A DNA stretch of 34,880 nt from Sedimentisphaerales bacterium (GTDB taxonomy: Bacteria; Planctomycetota; Phycisphaerae; Sedimentisphaerales; SG8-4), in assembly GCA_016932895.1 (NCBI GenBank), contig JAFGCA010000752.1:1-34880 (forward strand). The letters are read 5' to 3'. Below, piece after piece: positions 17,043 to 24,596 of the stretch. Under the pieces are notes generated by a model. The model searched no databases. It saw only the letters and a program-made list of their open reading frames with translations, and was not told the DNA's origin. Position 1 is the stretch's first letter, and every line of letters starts with the position of its first letter. Position numbers and translations under genes: made by a program.

Positions 17043-17834
17043 ATGGCAAACCTCGTGCCGCCCAAAACGGATTCTGCAAAACCGGCGGTGGTGGAGCTGC
17101 GCCACATCGGCAAGACGTTCCACTCCGACTCCGGGACGGCGGTCCGCGCGCTGCAGGATGCGAGCTTGACCGTTCCGCAGGGCCAGTTCGTCACGCTGCT
17201 CGGCGCCACCGGCTGCGGCAAGACCACCTTGTTGAATCTCGTCGCCGGCATTGAGAAGCCGGACGCGGGAGAGCTTCGCCTGGGCGACGGCGTCCATCTC
17301 GGCCGGGACATCGCGTACGTGTTCCAGCATTACACGCTTTTCCCCTGGCGCACGACGTCCGCCAACGTCAGTTTCGGCCTACAAATGCGCGGCCTGCCGC
17401 GACGAGAGAGGCGAACAGCCGCCGCGAAGCTGCTCGCACGCGTGGGCCTGGCGGGCTTCGAGAAGGCGTATCCGCACGAACTGTCCGGCGGCATGAGACA
17501 GCGGGCCGCCATCGCCCAGGCCCTGGCCATTCAGCCCAAGCTGCTGCTCATGGACGAGCCGTTCGGCGCCGTCGACGACGCCACGCGAACCGAGCTGCAG
17601 CAAATGCTCACCGAGTTCTGGAGGCACGAGCGCATGACGGTTCTCTTCGTCACGCACAACATCGACGAGGCCCTGGTGCTGGGCAGCCAGGTCGTCGTTC
17701 TGAGCGGACGGCCCGGACGCATCAGGCGACGGTTCGAGATCAACCTGCCCCACCCCAGGGACAAGACGAGCCCGGAATTCACAGACCTGTTCATCAAGAT
17801 CCGCCGGTCCCTGTCGCAGGAGACCGACGAATGA
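17043..17834 (+). CDS. ABC transporter ATP-binding protein, NitT/TauT type
   Basis: A 263-residue ABC ATPase of the SsuB/TauB/NrtD type. Walker [10 protein letters not shown] spans residues 54-62, the Q-loop is [12 protein letters not shown], the signature LSGGMRQR starts at 147, Walker [10 protein letters not shown] starts at 167, the D-loop is AVDD, and the H-loop histidine lies in [11 protein letters not shown]. It energises the permease encoded 4 bases upstream. The C-terminus ([21 protein letters not shown]) is typical of the group. Its TGA overlaps an in-frame ATG (17831) of the next reading frame. Confidence 0.95.
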   Translation: MANLVPPKTDSAKPAVVELRHIGKTFHSDSGTAVRALQDASLTVPQGQFVTLLGATGCGKTTLLNLVAGIEKPDAGELRLGDGVHLGRDIAYVFQHYTLFPWRTTSANVSFGLQMRGLPRRERRTAAAKLLARVGLAGFEKAYPHELSGGMRQRAAIAQALAIQPKLLLMDEPFGAVDDATRTELQQMLTEFWRHERMTVLFVTHNIDEALVLGSQVVVLSGRPGRIRRRFEINLPHPRDKTSPEFTDLFIKIRRSLSQETDE

Positions 17835-17917
17835 AGGTAGTGGACGCCCGGCGCGAAGCCATCGAACGTTTCCGCCGGCGTTTGGAGACACAAGACGAGG
17901 TTAAAGGAGAAGAACGA

Positions 17918-18331
17918 ATGGTCATTCCCCAGGAAGTGAAAACCATGCTGCAACAGCCAACGCTCATCGCCCTGGCCACCAGTTCGCGGGAGGCGATTCC
18001 CAACGTCGTCTATATGCTCCAATACTGGTGGCTCAGCGAGGACGAAATCGTCATCGGCGACGTGTTCATGAAGGCCACCAAGAAGAACGTGGAGGAGAAC
18101 GAGCACGTCTCGCTGTGCGTGTGGGACGAGCAACTGGAGCGTTCCTACAAGCTCAAAGGCACCGCGCGATACGAAACGTCCGGCCCGGCCTACGACCTGG
18201 CCAATGAGAACCTCCACAAGAAGAAACCCGACAAGAACTTCAAGGGAGTGGTGACCATCAAGGTAACCGAGGTCTACGACGCCTCCCGCGGCGGAAACGC
18301 CGGCGCACGTATCGCTCCAGTTTCCGGATAA
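17918..18331 (+). CDS. pyridoxamine 5'-phosphate oxidase-like flavin-binding protein
   Basis: A 137-residue PNPOx-like split barrel, a fold that usually binds FMN or F420. ATG 17918 is preferred because AAAGGAG lies 8 bases upstream; the frame is open back to ATG 17831, which would add a charged 29-residue leader overlapping the ATPase stop. Visible segments are PTLIALATSSREAIPNVVYM, DEIVIGDVFMKATKKNVEEN, HVSLCVWDE, YKLKGTARYETSG and KGVVTIKVTEVYDA. The enzyme activity is unknown; small members of this family include FMN reductases and general flavin-binding proteins. Its place in the transporter/reductase cluster suggests an electron-transfer role. Confidence 0.8.
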   Translation: MVIPQEVKTMLQQPTLIALATSSREAIPNVVYMLQYWWLSEDEIVIGDVFMKATKKNVEENEHVSLCVWDEQLERSYKLKGTARYETSGPAYDLANENLHKKKPDKNFKGVVTIKVTEVYDASRGGNAGARIAPVSG

Positions 18332-18432
18332 GACCCGGCGGGGCCGACAATTGGGGCACTTTCCCCGGAAAGGTGGCCGTGCAAATAAACTATACTATTT
18401 CCATATTGTTTCTTGAGATAAGGAGAATTGCC

Positions 18433-19359
18433 ATGAAAACGAAGATCTGTGTGAAGCTGCTGTGTGGGGCATTGTTCGTGTCGCTCATCGTACAGCAACG
18501 ACCGGCTTGGGCGGGGCCCCCGTTGCCGACGCATCAGATCGAGGGCAACAGCGGGGTCTTCATCACGAGCACCGCCTATCTGGCGAATCCGCCCAAAGAA
18601 GGCGATGCCGTGGGTCTGCCCAGCGTCTCTGGGACCTTTGCGGTCCTCGGCGAGAAGGACTTCGAGGGGTTCGCGATGACGGAGAACCTGTGGGGCAAAG
18701 TCGAGCTGGGCTACGCGCTCGAGCGGATCGGCCTGGGCGACTGGCCCGACGACGTCAAGGCCGCCACGGGATTCCACGTGGACAACCACGCGATCCTGCA
18801 CAACTTCAACGCGCGTCTGATGGTGATCGAGGAAGGAGGATTCGATTGCTCCTGGATGCCGGCCGTGACATTGGGCACGCATCTCAAGTGTCACGAAAAC
18901 CTCAGTGACATCAACAGCCAGCTCGGCGGAACCTGTGACCAGTTGGGTGCCGATCACGATTCGGGCGTAGAACTCACCGCCGTCGCCACCAAGACCATAG
19001 CCAATCGGCTGCCCAAACCCCTCATCGTTTCCGCCGGACTGCGCAACGGCGACGCCATCCACACGGGTCTGCTCGGATTCGCGGGCGAGCGGCGCACAAC
19101 CTTGGAAGGCAGCTTCATCTACTTTCTGACCGACAAGCTGCTCCTGGCCGGCGAGTACCGGCAGAAATCCGACCTGATCCACCAATGCACGGTCGGCGGC
19201 AAGCACCTGGTCAAGGCCGAGAACGACTGGTGGGACATCTGCCTGGGGTACATCGTCAACGACCACGTCACCGTGGCCGGCGGGTACGCCAATTTCGGCA
19301 ACATCCTGAACCACCGCGAGGACAACGTGTGGGCCATTCAAGTCAAATACGAGTTTTAG
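18433..19359 (+). CDS. DUF3034-like outer-membrane protein
   Basis: A 308-residue exported protein. ATG 18433 has AAGGAG (about 18420-18425) at good spacing; a more upstream in-frame ATG lacks one. The signal peptide is KICVKLLCGALFVSLIVQQRPAWA. The start of the mature protein (PLPTHQIEGNSGVFITSTAYLANPP) and the order of strands resemble the DUF3034 outer-membrane family by pattern only: WGKVELGYALERIGLGDW, a helix-rich NHAILHNFNARLMV, LLGFAGERRTTLEGSFIYFL, DHVTVAGGYANFGNI and a final VWAIQVKYEF. It ends in an aromatic residue, as outer-membrane barrels do. With the OMP at 14126 it brackets the ABC importer. Confidence 0.65.
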   Translation: MKTKICVKLLCGALFVSLIVQQRPAWAGPPLPTHQIEGNSGVFITSTAYLANPPKEGDAVGLPSVSGTFAVLGEKDFEGFAMTENLWGKVELGYALERIGLGDWPDDVKAATGFHVDNHAILHNFNARLMVIEEGGFDCSWMPAVTLGTHLKCHENLSDINSQLGGTCDQLGADHDSGVELTAVATKTIANRLPKPLIVSAGLRNGDAIHTGLLGFAGERRTTLEGSFIYFLTDKLLLAGEYRQKSDLIHQCTVGGKHLVKAENDWWDICLGYIVNDHVTVAGGYANFGNILNHREDNVWAIQVKYEF

Positions 19360-19369
19360 GGAGAACGTC

Positions 19370-20176
19370 ATGAAGAGCATTGACAACATCGGTTTGACAG
19401 ACGTGCAAGGTGTCTACAGCGGACCCGAAGGCGAGCTCTGGGAGCTGGTCATGGGCGAGCAGATTCACATCGGGGGGTTCGCTTCTTCGATGGACCTGGC
19501 CGAGAAAGCCGGCATCCAGGCCGGCAACACGGGTGTCGATCTGTGCTGTTGCAACGGCGCCGGGATGCGTTTCCTGGTACGCTTTCGCGAGGTCGCTCGG
19601 ATGCGCGGCGTCGATGCCACCGAGAAAGTGGTCGAGCAAGGCCGGGCCCGGTGCACAGCCGAGGGACTGGGCGAGAAAATCGAATTCACGCTGGCCGACG
19701 TGTGCGACAGCGGGCTTGAGGGCGGCCGTGCCGATTTCGTCTGGGGAGAAGACGCCTGGTGTTACGTGGTAGACAAGGACAAGCTCATCAGTGAGGCCGC
19801 TCGCCTGGTCAAGCCCGGAGGAATCATCGCCTTTACCGACTGGGTCGAAGGCCGGGCCGGCCTTACGGAAGAGGAGGCCGAGCGTTTCCTGCGTTTCATG
19901 AAGTTCCCCAACGTGCAGGATATCGCCGGCTATCGGGGGCTGCTGGAGGGCAGCGATTGCAACGTGGTCGCGGCCGAAGACACCGGGCGATTCGCCCCGC
20001 ATGTTGACCTCTACCTGAATATGCTTAAGATGCAGCTTACGTACGACGCGTTGAAGATCATCGGTTTCGACCAGGAGATGATGGGTGCAATGGCAGCGGA
20101 GATGACCTTCATGCAGGAATTGGCCCACAGCGGGAAGATCGCCCAGGGCCTCTTCATCGCACGCAAAAAGGCGTAA
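19370..20176 (+). CDS. class I SAM-dependent methyltransferase
   Basis: A 268-residue protein with GGGAG upstream of ATG 19370, 10 bases after the preceding stop. Motif I is VDLCCCNGAG (56-65), where the usual Gly-Cys-Gly start is replaced by three cysteines. Next come the acidic residue in MRGVDATEKVVEQGRARC, motif II IEFTLADVCDSGL, FVWGEDAWCYVVDKDKLISEAARLVKPGG and IIAFTDWVEG, in the order of small-molecule methyltransferases such as the sarcosine/phosphoethanolamine type. The C-terminal half is helical (LYLNMLKMQLTYDALKIIGF). The substrate is unknown. The position before the 2-hydroxyacyl-CoA-dehydratase-type genes suggests methylation of an intermediate of the same pathway. Confidence 0.85.
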   Translation: MKSIDNIGLTDVQGVYSGPEGELWELVMGEQIHIGGFASSMDLAEKAGIQAGNTGVDLCCCNGAGMRFLVRFREVARMRGVDATEKVVEQGRARCTAEGLGEKIEFTLADVCDSGLEGGRADFVWGEDAWCYVVDKDKLISEAARLVKPGGIIAFTDWVEGRAGLTEEEAERFLRFMKFPNVQDIAGYRGLLEGSDCNVVAAEDTGRFAPHVDLYLNMLKMQLTYDALKIIGFDQEMMGAMAAEMTFMQELAHSGKIAQGLFIARKKA

Positions 20177-20203
20177 CTGCTTTGGGGAATGTGAGGCACG
20201 AAA

Positions 20204-21457
20204 ATGGGAAACTGTGGTGACAAGGACAACGTGCAAGTCAATCCAACCGATCCGTGCAACCCTCCTGCACCCCAGTGTGGCGCAGGAGGCTCGGCCGGCC
20301 GGACACCGGAGAACGGACCCCTGGAATGGTTCGGCCACATGATTCAGAACTGCCTGCAATACGTGACACAGGCCAAAGCGGACGGCAAACCGGTCGTAGG
20401 GATCCTGTGCGAGTACACGCCGCGCGAGCTGATCATGGCCGCCGGGGCGGTGCCCGTCTGTCTCTGCGGCGGCTCGGCGGAGATGATCCCCCCGGCCGAA
20501 GAGCATCTGCCGGCCAACCTCTGTCCGCTCATCAAGTCTACGTACGGCTTCCACCTCCGCAAAGGAAATCCCTTCCTGGAGATGGCAGATTTGGTAGTGG
20601 CCGAGACGACCTGCGACGGCAAGAAGAAGATGTACGAGCTGATGGCCAAAACCCGGCCCATGCACGTCATGGAGCTGCCCCAGAAGCCCAATGACCACGA
20701 CGCCATGGCCCACTGGATCAGCGAGCTGCGGAAATTGAAGGCCACCCTGGAGGAAACCTTCGGCGTCCGCATCACCGACGAGAAGATCCGCCAAGCGATC
20801 GAGACCATGAACCGGGAGCGCGGCCTGCGACGACGGCTGGCGGAGCTGATGAAAGCCGACTCTCCGCCGCTGACCGGCCGGCAGTTGCTCGAGCTCAAGA
20901 GCAGCATCTCGGGCCTCTGCGCGGATTTCCAACAGTATGTCAACGCATTGGAACAGTACGAAGCGCAGGCCAGTGTCGCCGGCGAAGATTCCCGCGTCCG
21001 CGTCCTGCTGACGGGCGTGCCCACGGTGCACGGCGCCGAGCGCGTCGTCGACCTGATCGAATCCCACGGTGGCCTGATCGTCTGCATGGACAACTGCACC
21101 GGCCTCAAGCCGATTCTCGAGGACGTCGACGAAGACGCTGGCGATCCCATCGTCGCGCTGGCGGAAAAGTACTTTCGCCTGCCCTGCTCGGTGATGACCC
21201 GGAACACGCGGCGGCTCGACGTCCTGCGTGATCTGGCCCGCGAGTACCGGACCCAGTGTGTGATCGATCTGATCTGGCAGGCCTGCCTGACGTACGACGT
21301 GGAGTCCTACCTCGTCAAGGAGTTGGCCGAAAATGAGCTCGGCATCCCCTACCTGCGGATCGAGACGGACTACTCGCCTTCCGATTCGGCGCGAATCGCG
21401 CTGCGGGTGGAGGCGTTGTTCGAGACGGTTCAACAGAGGGCATCGGCACGAACATGA
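20204..21457 (+). CDS. double-cubane-cluster / 2-hydroxyacyl-CoA dehydratase-family reductase subunit
   Basis: A 417-residue member of the HgdB/FldB/YjiM superfamily. Diagnostic segments are GILCEYTPRELIMAAGAVP (C69), CLCGG (C86, C88), LPANLCPLIKSTYGF (C107) and VVAETTCDGKKKMYEL (C137). These match double-cubane-cluster proteins more closely than true dehydratases. The C-terminal half repeats the fold with LLTGVPTVHGAERVVDLIE, CMDNCTGLK and VIDLIWQACLTYDVES. It has an unusual N-terminal Cys/Pro-rich extension (first 30 residues, C4, C18, C25). Such proteins take low-potential electrons from an ATP-driven activator and reduce difficult small substrates; the substrate here is unknown. Its TGA overlaps the next ATG (ATGA). 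Confidence 0.88.
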   Translation: MGNCGDKDNVQVNPTDPCNPPAPQCGAGGSAGRTPENGPLEWFGHMIQNCLQYVTQAKADGKPVVGILCEYTPRELIMAAGAVPVCLCGGSAEMIPPAEEHLPANLCPLIKSTYGFHLRKGNPFLEMADLVVAETTCDGKKKMYELMAKTRPMHVMELPQKPNDHDAMAHWISELRKLKATLEETFGVRITDEKIRQAIETMNRERGLRRRLAELMKADSPPLTGRQLLELKSSISGLCADFQQYVNALEQYEAQASVAGEDSRVRVLLTGVPTVHGAERVVDLIESHGGLIVCMDNCTGLKPILEDVDEDAGDPIVALAEKYFRLPCSVMTRNTRRLDVLRDLAREYRTQCVIDLIWQACLTYDVESYLVKELAENELGIPYLRIETDYSPSDSARIALRVEALFETVQQRASART

Positions 21458-22356
21458 GAGAACCGAACGAGACCATCGCGTACACGTGTCCGTACGTGCC
21501 GGCCGAGTGGATCGCCGCTCACGGCTTCCGCCCGCAGCGTCTGGTACCGACGTCGGGCACACCGCAGGATGCGCCGGTCCCGGCCGAGGGCGTCTGTCCC
21601 TACGTTCGCGGCTTTCTTGCCGAAGTGGGGGACGGGCGCAACGTCGCGGCCGTCGTGCTCACAACTGTCTGCGACCAGATGCGGCGCGCGTTCGACCTGC
21701 TTGCCATGCAATGCACCGCCCCCGCGTTTCTGTTGAACGTGCCGAGCACCTGGCAGACAACCTCCGCCCAACGACTGTATCTCGATGAGTTGAAACGTCT
21801 GGGACGTTTCCTCGTTCGCCTCGGCGGCGCCGCCCCCGGCAAAGACCGGCTCGCGCGGGTCATGTTGGACTCCGACAACGTCGCCGAGCCCGACGCCCAA
21901 CCTGCAAGAGCCAAGGGCGTTCCCGTCGCAGTGGTCGGCGGTCCTCTGATGCAGCGGGATCAGGTACTGTTCGATATCATCGCCGACAGCGGCGGCTGCG
22001 TCGTCCTCGACGCGACCGAAACGGGGCAGCGCGGCCGGCGCGGCCCGTTTGACCGCCGGGCCCTCGCCGACGACCCGCTCATGGAACTGGCCCGCGCCTA
22101 TTTCGAGATCCCCGATGCCTCGCGTCGGCCCAACAGCAGCCTCTACGTCTGGCTCAAACGCCAGATCGGACACAGCGGCGCGTGCGGCATCGTCTTTCAC
22201 CACTACGTATGGTGTGACACGTGGCGGGCCGAGTTCGCCCGGCTCAAAGAATGGACGGACCTGCCCGTGCTCGAGCTGGACAGCGACGGGCACGACGAGA
22301 CGGACCGGGCCCGCGTGCAGAACCGGATCCGCGCGTTTGTGGAGATGCTGCAATGA
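21454..22356 (+). CDS. 2-hydroxyacyl-CoA dehydratase-family subunit, short
   Basis: A 300-residue protein overlapping its neighbours by 4 bases on both sides (ATGA junctions), so translation is probably coupled. The family pattern is recognisable: IAYTCPYVPAEWIAAHGFRP, GVCPYVRGFLAEV, VVLTTVCDQMRRAFDLL, and in the second half VAVVGGPLMQRDQVLFDIIADSGG and a terminal LPVLELDSDGHDETDRARVQNRI. Cysteines in CPYV, GVCPYV and TTVC occupy the positions that ligate Fe-S clusters in relatives. It is shorter than usual for the superfamily. It probably forms a hetero-oligomer with the products of the genes on either side. Confidence 0.82.
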   Translation: MREPNETIAYTCPYVPAEWIAAHGFRPQRLVPTSGTPQDAPVPAEGVCPYVRGFLAEVGDGRNVAAVVLTTVCDQMRRAFDLLAMQCTAPAFLLNVPSTWQTTSAQRLYLDELKRLGRFLVRLGGAAPGKDRLARVMLDSDNVAEPDAQPARAKGVPVAVVGGPLMQRDQVLFDIIADSGGCVVLDATETGQRGRRGPFDRRALADDPLMELARAYFEIPDASRRPNSSLYVWLKRQIGHSGACGIVFHHYVWCDTWRAEFARLKEWTDLPVLELDSDGHDETDRARVQNRIRAFVEMLQ

Positions 22357-23735
22357 CCGACGTGCCGGCCTCAATCACGCTCGAACAGTGGGACGCGCGC
22401 CACGCGGCGCTGCACGCCGCCGGTCTGCGCGAGCCGGACTATGGCGGGCCCCTGAGCCGGCATCTCAACGACGGGGACACGCGCTTGGCAAGCTTGCGCT
22501 ATGACAACTCCCCCGCCGCGTTGCGACTCTGGAATTTCCTGCTCACCGAAGAGGACCGCCTGCGCGAGGCGCGCGGCACCGGCAAAAAGCTCGTCGGCGC
22601 CATGAAGGACCTCGGCACCGTCCCGGTGATGGCCTATTCGCTGAGCAACCTCGTGGCCTTCTATCCCGACGGGGCCTGGTGGATCCCCTGCGTGATGGAG
22701 CTCAACGCCGGGCTGCTGCAGATCGCCGATTCGCTGGGCATCGACGATTCGTTCTGTCCGGTCCGTGCCATGCTGGGAGCGTTCGTGACCGAAGCGCACT
22801 TCCCCCTGCCCGACTTGCTGACGTGCAGCGTGGGGGCCGTCTGCGACGACTTCTCCGCCATCGCCCAGCGGCTCAACGGCCTGGGCCACCCGATCCTCTG
22901 GTGGGAAATGCCTCACCGGCGCACGCCGGAGCCCGGCGAAGAGTCGGTGCCTTTGCCCGGCACGTTTCGCGCGCCCCGCAGCCAGGTTCGGTTCGTCGCC
23001 TCGGAGCTCGACCGCGTCCGCACGGCGCTGGAAGAGCTGGCCGGCCGGCCCCTTGACGACGAGGCTCTCCGGGCCGGCATCGAAAAAGCCAATCAGGTGC
23101 GCCGCCGGCTCGCGGAACTGCGTCACCTGACCTTCACCGCGCCGGTATGCCCGATGCCCGCGCTGGAGATGCTCGTGGCGGAGATGCTCGCGATTCATTT
23201 CTGCTCGGACCGGGACGAAACGATCGCCGTTCTCCAGGACCTCCTGGACGAAGTCCGGCGGCGCATCCGGGCGCGCGTCGGCTACCTGTCACCAGAGGCG
23301 GCGCGCATTTTCTGGGTCAATCCCGTGGCGGACTTGCAGGTAATGAACCTCCTGGAAGAATGCGGCGGCCGCATCTGCGGGACGGAGTACCTGTTCGCCC
23401 ACGCCCTGGATGAGATTCCAGAAACGCTGCCACCCATGGAGGCCCTGGCCCGCACGGCTCTGGCCGATCCGATGGTCGGACCCGCCGCCGACCGCGCGGC
23501 GCGGATCGTCGCCGACGTCCGCCAGCTCGGAGCCGAGGCCGTGCTCGTCTCGCGCATTCCGGGAGCAAGCCATTGCGCCTCCGAGGGCCAGGTGATACGC
23601 CGCCTCGTCGCCGAGACGTGCGGGATTCCCGCCCTCGAGATCGAGGTGGCGCCGCTGACCGATTCGATACAACCGACGCTGCGCACGCGAATCGAAGCGC
23701 TCGTCGAGACAGTGAAACAACGGAGAAACACATGA
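22353..23735 (+). CDS. 2-hydroxyacyl-CoA dehydratase-family subunit, long
   Basis: A 460-residue protein; ATG 22353 overlaps the previous TGA. The frame is open further upstream, but the ATGA junction and alignment with relatives favour this start. The visible pattern is VPVMAYSLSNLVAFYPDGAW (in place of the usual Cys-containing loop), WIPCVMELNAGLLQIADSLG, FCPVRAMLGAFV, LLTCSVGAVCDDFSAIAQRL, then a helical region (DRVRTALEELAGRPLDDEALRAGIEKANQVRRRL). The second domain has VMNLLEECGGRICGTEYLF and PALEIEVAPLTDSIQPTLRTRIEAL. The third paralog in the row, it has the most divergent cysteine layout, so it may be a structural or substrate-specificity subunit. Confidence 0.82.
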   Translation: MTDVPASITLEQWDARHAALHAAGLREPDYGGPLSRHLNDGDTRLASLRYDNSPAALRLWNFLLTEEDRLREARGTGKKLVGAMKDLGTVPVMAYSLSNLVAFYPDGAWWIPCVMELNAGLLQIADSLGIDDSFCPVRAMLGAFVTEAHFPLPDLLTCSVGAVCDDFSAIAQRLNGLGHPILWWEMPHRRTPEPGEESVPLPGTFRAPRSQVRFVASELDRVRTALEELAGRPLDDEALRAGIEKANQVRRRLAELRHLTFTAPVCPMPALEMLVAEMLAIHFCSDRDETIAVLQDLLDEVRRRIRARVGYLSPEAARIFWVNPVADLQVMNLLEECGGRICGTEYLFAHALDEIPETLPPMEALARTALADPMVGPAADRAARIVADVRQLGAEAVLVSRIPGASHCASEGQVIRRLVAETCGIPALEIEVAPLTDSIQPTLRTRIEALVETVKQRRNT

Positions 23736-24520
23736 TCAGCGCAGGAATCGACGCCGGTTCGAGAGCCATCAAGATCGTCCTGTTGGACGGTGACGGCGCC
23801 ACGCCCATCGCCCGGGACCTGACGGACCAGGGCGTGCACCAGGACCGGCTTGCCTCGGAGTTGTTCGACCGCCTGCTCGGCGAACACGGTGTAGACCGCA
23901 GCGACGTGGGCCGGATCGTGGCGACCGGGTACGGGCGAAACTCCGTCACCATCGCCGATACGACGGTCACCGAGATCACCTGTCACGCCGTCGGCGTGCG
24001 CCGGCTCGCCCCCGAGGTCATGACGGTCATCGATATCGGCGGCCAGGACAGCAAGTTGATCCGCCTGGACGGCCACGGCAAGGTGCGCGACTTCGCCATG
24101 AACGACCGTTGCGCCGCCGGGACCGGGCGGTTCCTCGAGATCGTCTCGGCCCGGCTCGACATTCCTCTGGACTCTCTCGGCGCCATCGCGGCGCAGAGCC
24201 GCCATCCGGCCGCGATCAGCAGCATGTGCGTGGTCTTCGCCGAGACGGAAATCATCGGCTTGCTCGCCTCGGGCCGGGCGGTGGAGGATATCGTGGCCGG
24301 CGTGCAGAACGCCATCGCTTCGCGGCTGGTCTCCATGGTCGGCCGCAACGTCGAGCCACCGGTTGTCTTCACCGGCGGAGTGGCCATGATACCGGGCATG
24401 GCCGAGGCGTTGCGTTCGGTCCTGCGACAGGAGGTAACCGTCTGCCCCGAGCCGCAGATGACCGGCGCCCTCGGGGCGGCCATCCTGGCGGCGCGGCAGC
24501 TTGCCGAAGCCGGTTCGTGA
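23732..24520 (+). CDS. BadF/BadG/HgdC-type ATPase activator with [4Fe-4S] cluster
   Basis: A 262-residue ASKHA-fold ATPase that delivers low-potential electrons to the preceding dehydratase-family subunits by ATP hydrolysis. ATG 23732 overlaps the previous stop (ATGA). Motifs are phosphate-1 GIDAGSRAIK (5-14), DIGGQDSKLI (101-110), cluster ligands C127 (NDRCAAGTGRFLE) and C166 (SSMCVVFAETEI), and VVFTGGVAMIPGMAEAL. The two cysteines bridge a single cluster at the dimer interface in the family. It is last of the four-gene block. Length and motifs are complete. Confidence 0.94.
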   Translation: MISAGIDAGSRAIKIVLLDGDGATPIARDLTDQGVHQDRLASELFDRLLGEHGVDRSDVGRIVATGYGRNSVTIADTTVTEITCHAVGVRRLAPEVMTVIDIGGQDSKLIRLDGHGKVRDFAMNDRCAAGTGRFLEIVSARLDIPLDSLGAIAAQSRHPAAISSMCVVFAETEIIGLLASGRAVEDIVAGVQNAIASRLVSMVGRNVEPPVVFTGGVAMIPGMAEALRSVLRQEVTVCPEPQMTGALGAAILAARQLAEAGS

Positions 24521-24533
24521 CGGCCTTCGGCGG

Positions 24534-24563
24534 TTGACACGAGCAAGGCTACGGCAGTACAAC
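24534..24563 (+). promoter_or_regulatory. sigma70-like promoter upstream of selD
   Basis: Consensus TTGACA (24534-24539), an 18-base spacer and TACAAC (24558-24563). It lies in the 76-base gap between the activator gene and selD, so selD can probably be transcribed independently of the cluster. Confidence 0.55.
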
Positions 24564-24596
24564 CAAGCATTTGAAATTGTAAGCAAGGGAAAGAAA

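Noticed and set aside
18350..18400. Terminator or strong promoter before the DUF3034-like gene
   Set aside because: CTTTCC/GGAAAG is only six pairs without a T-run. TATACT is present as a possible -10, but no -35 fits at a normal spacing.
19343..21562. 739-codon minus-strand open frame
   Set aside because: It is antisense to the methyltransferase and double-cubane protein, whose motifs are clear; no recognisable features of its own.
24518..24576. UGA readthrough at the end of the activator gene
   Set aside because: The frame stays open for only a few codons, the tail has no homology, and the protein is already full length with no SECIS-like hairpin of the types seen here.
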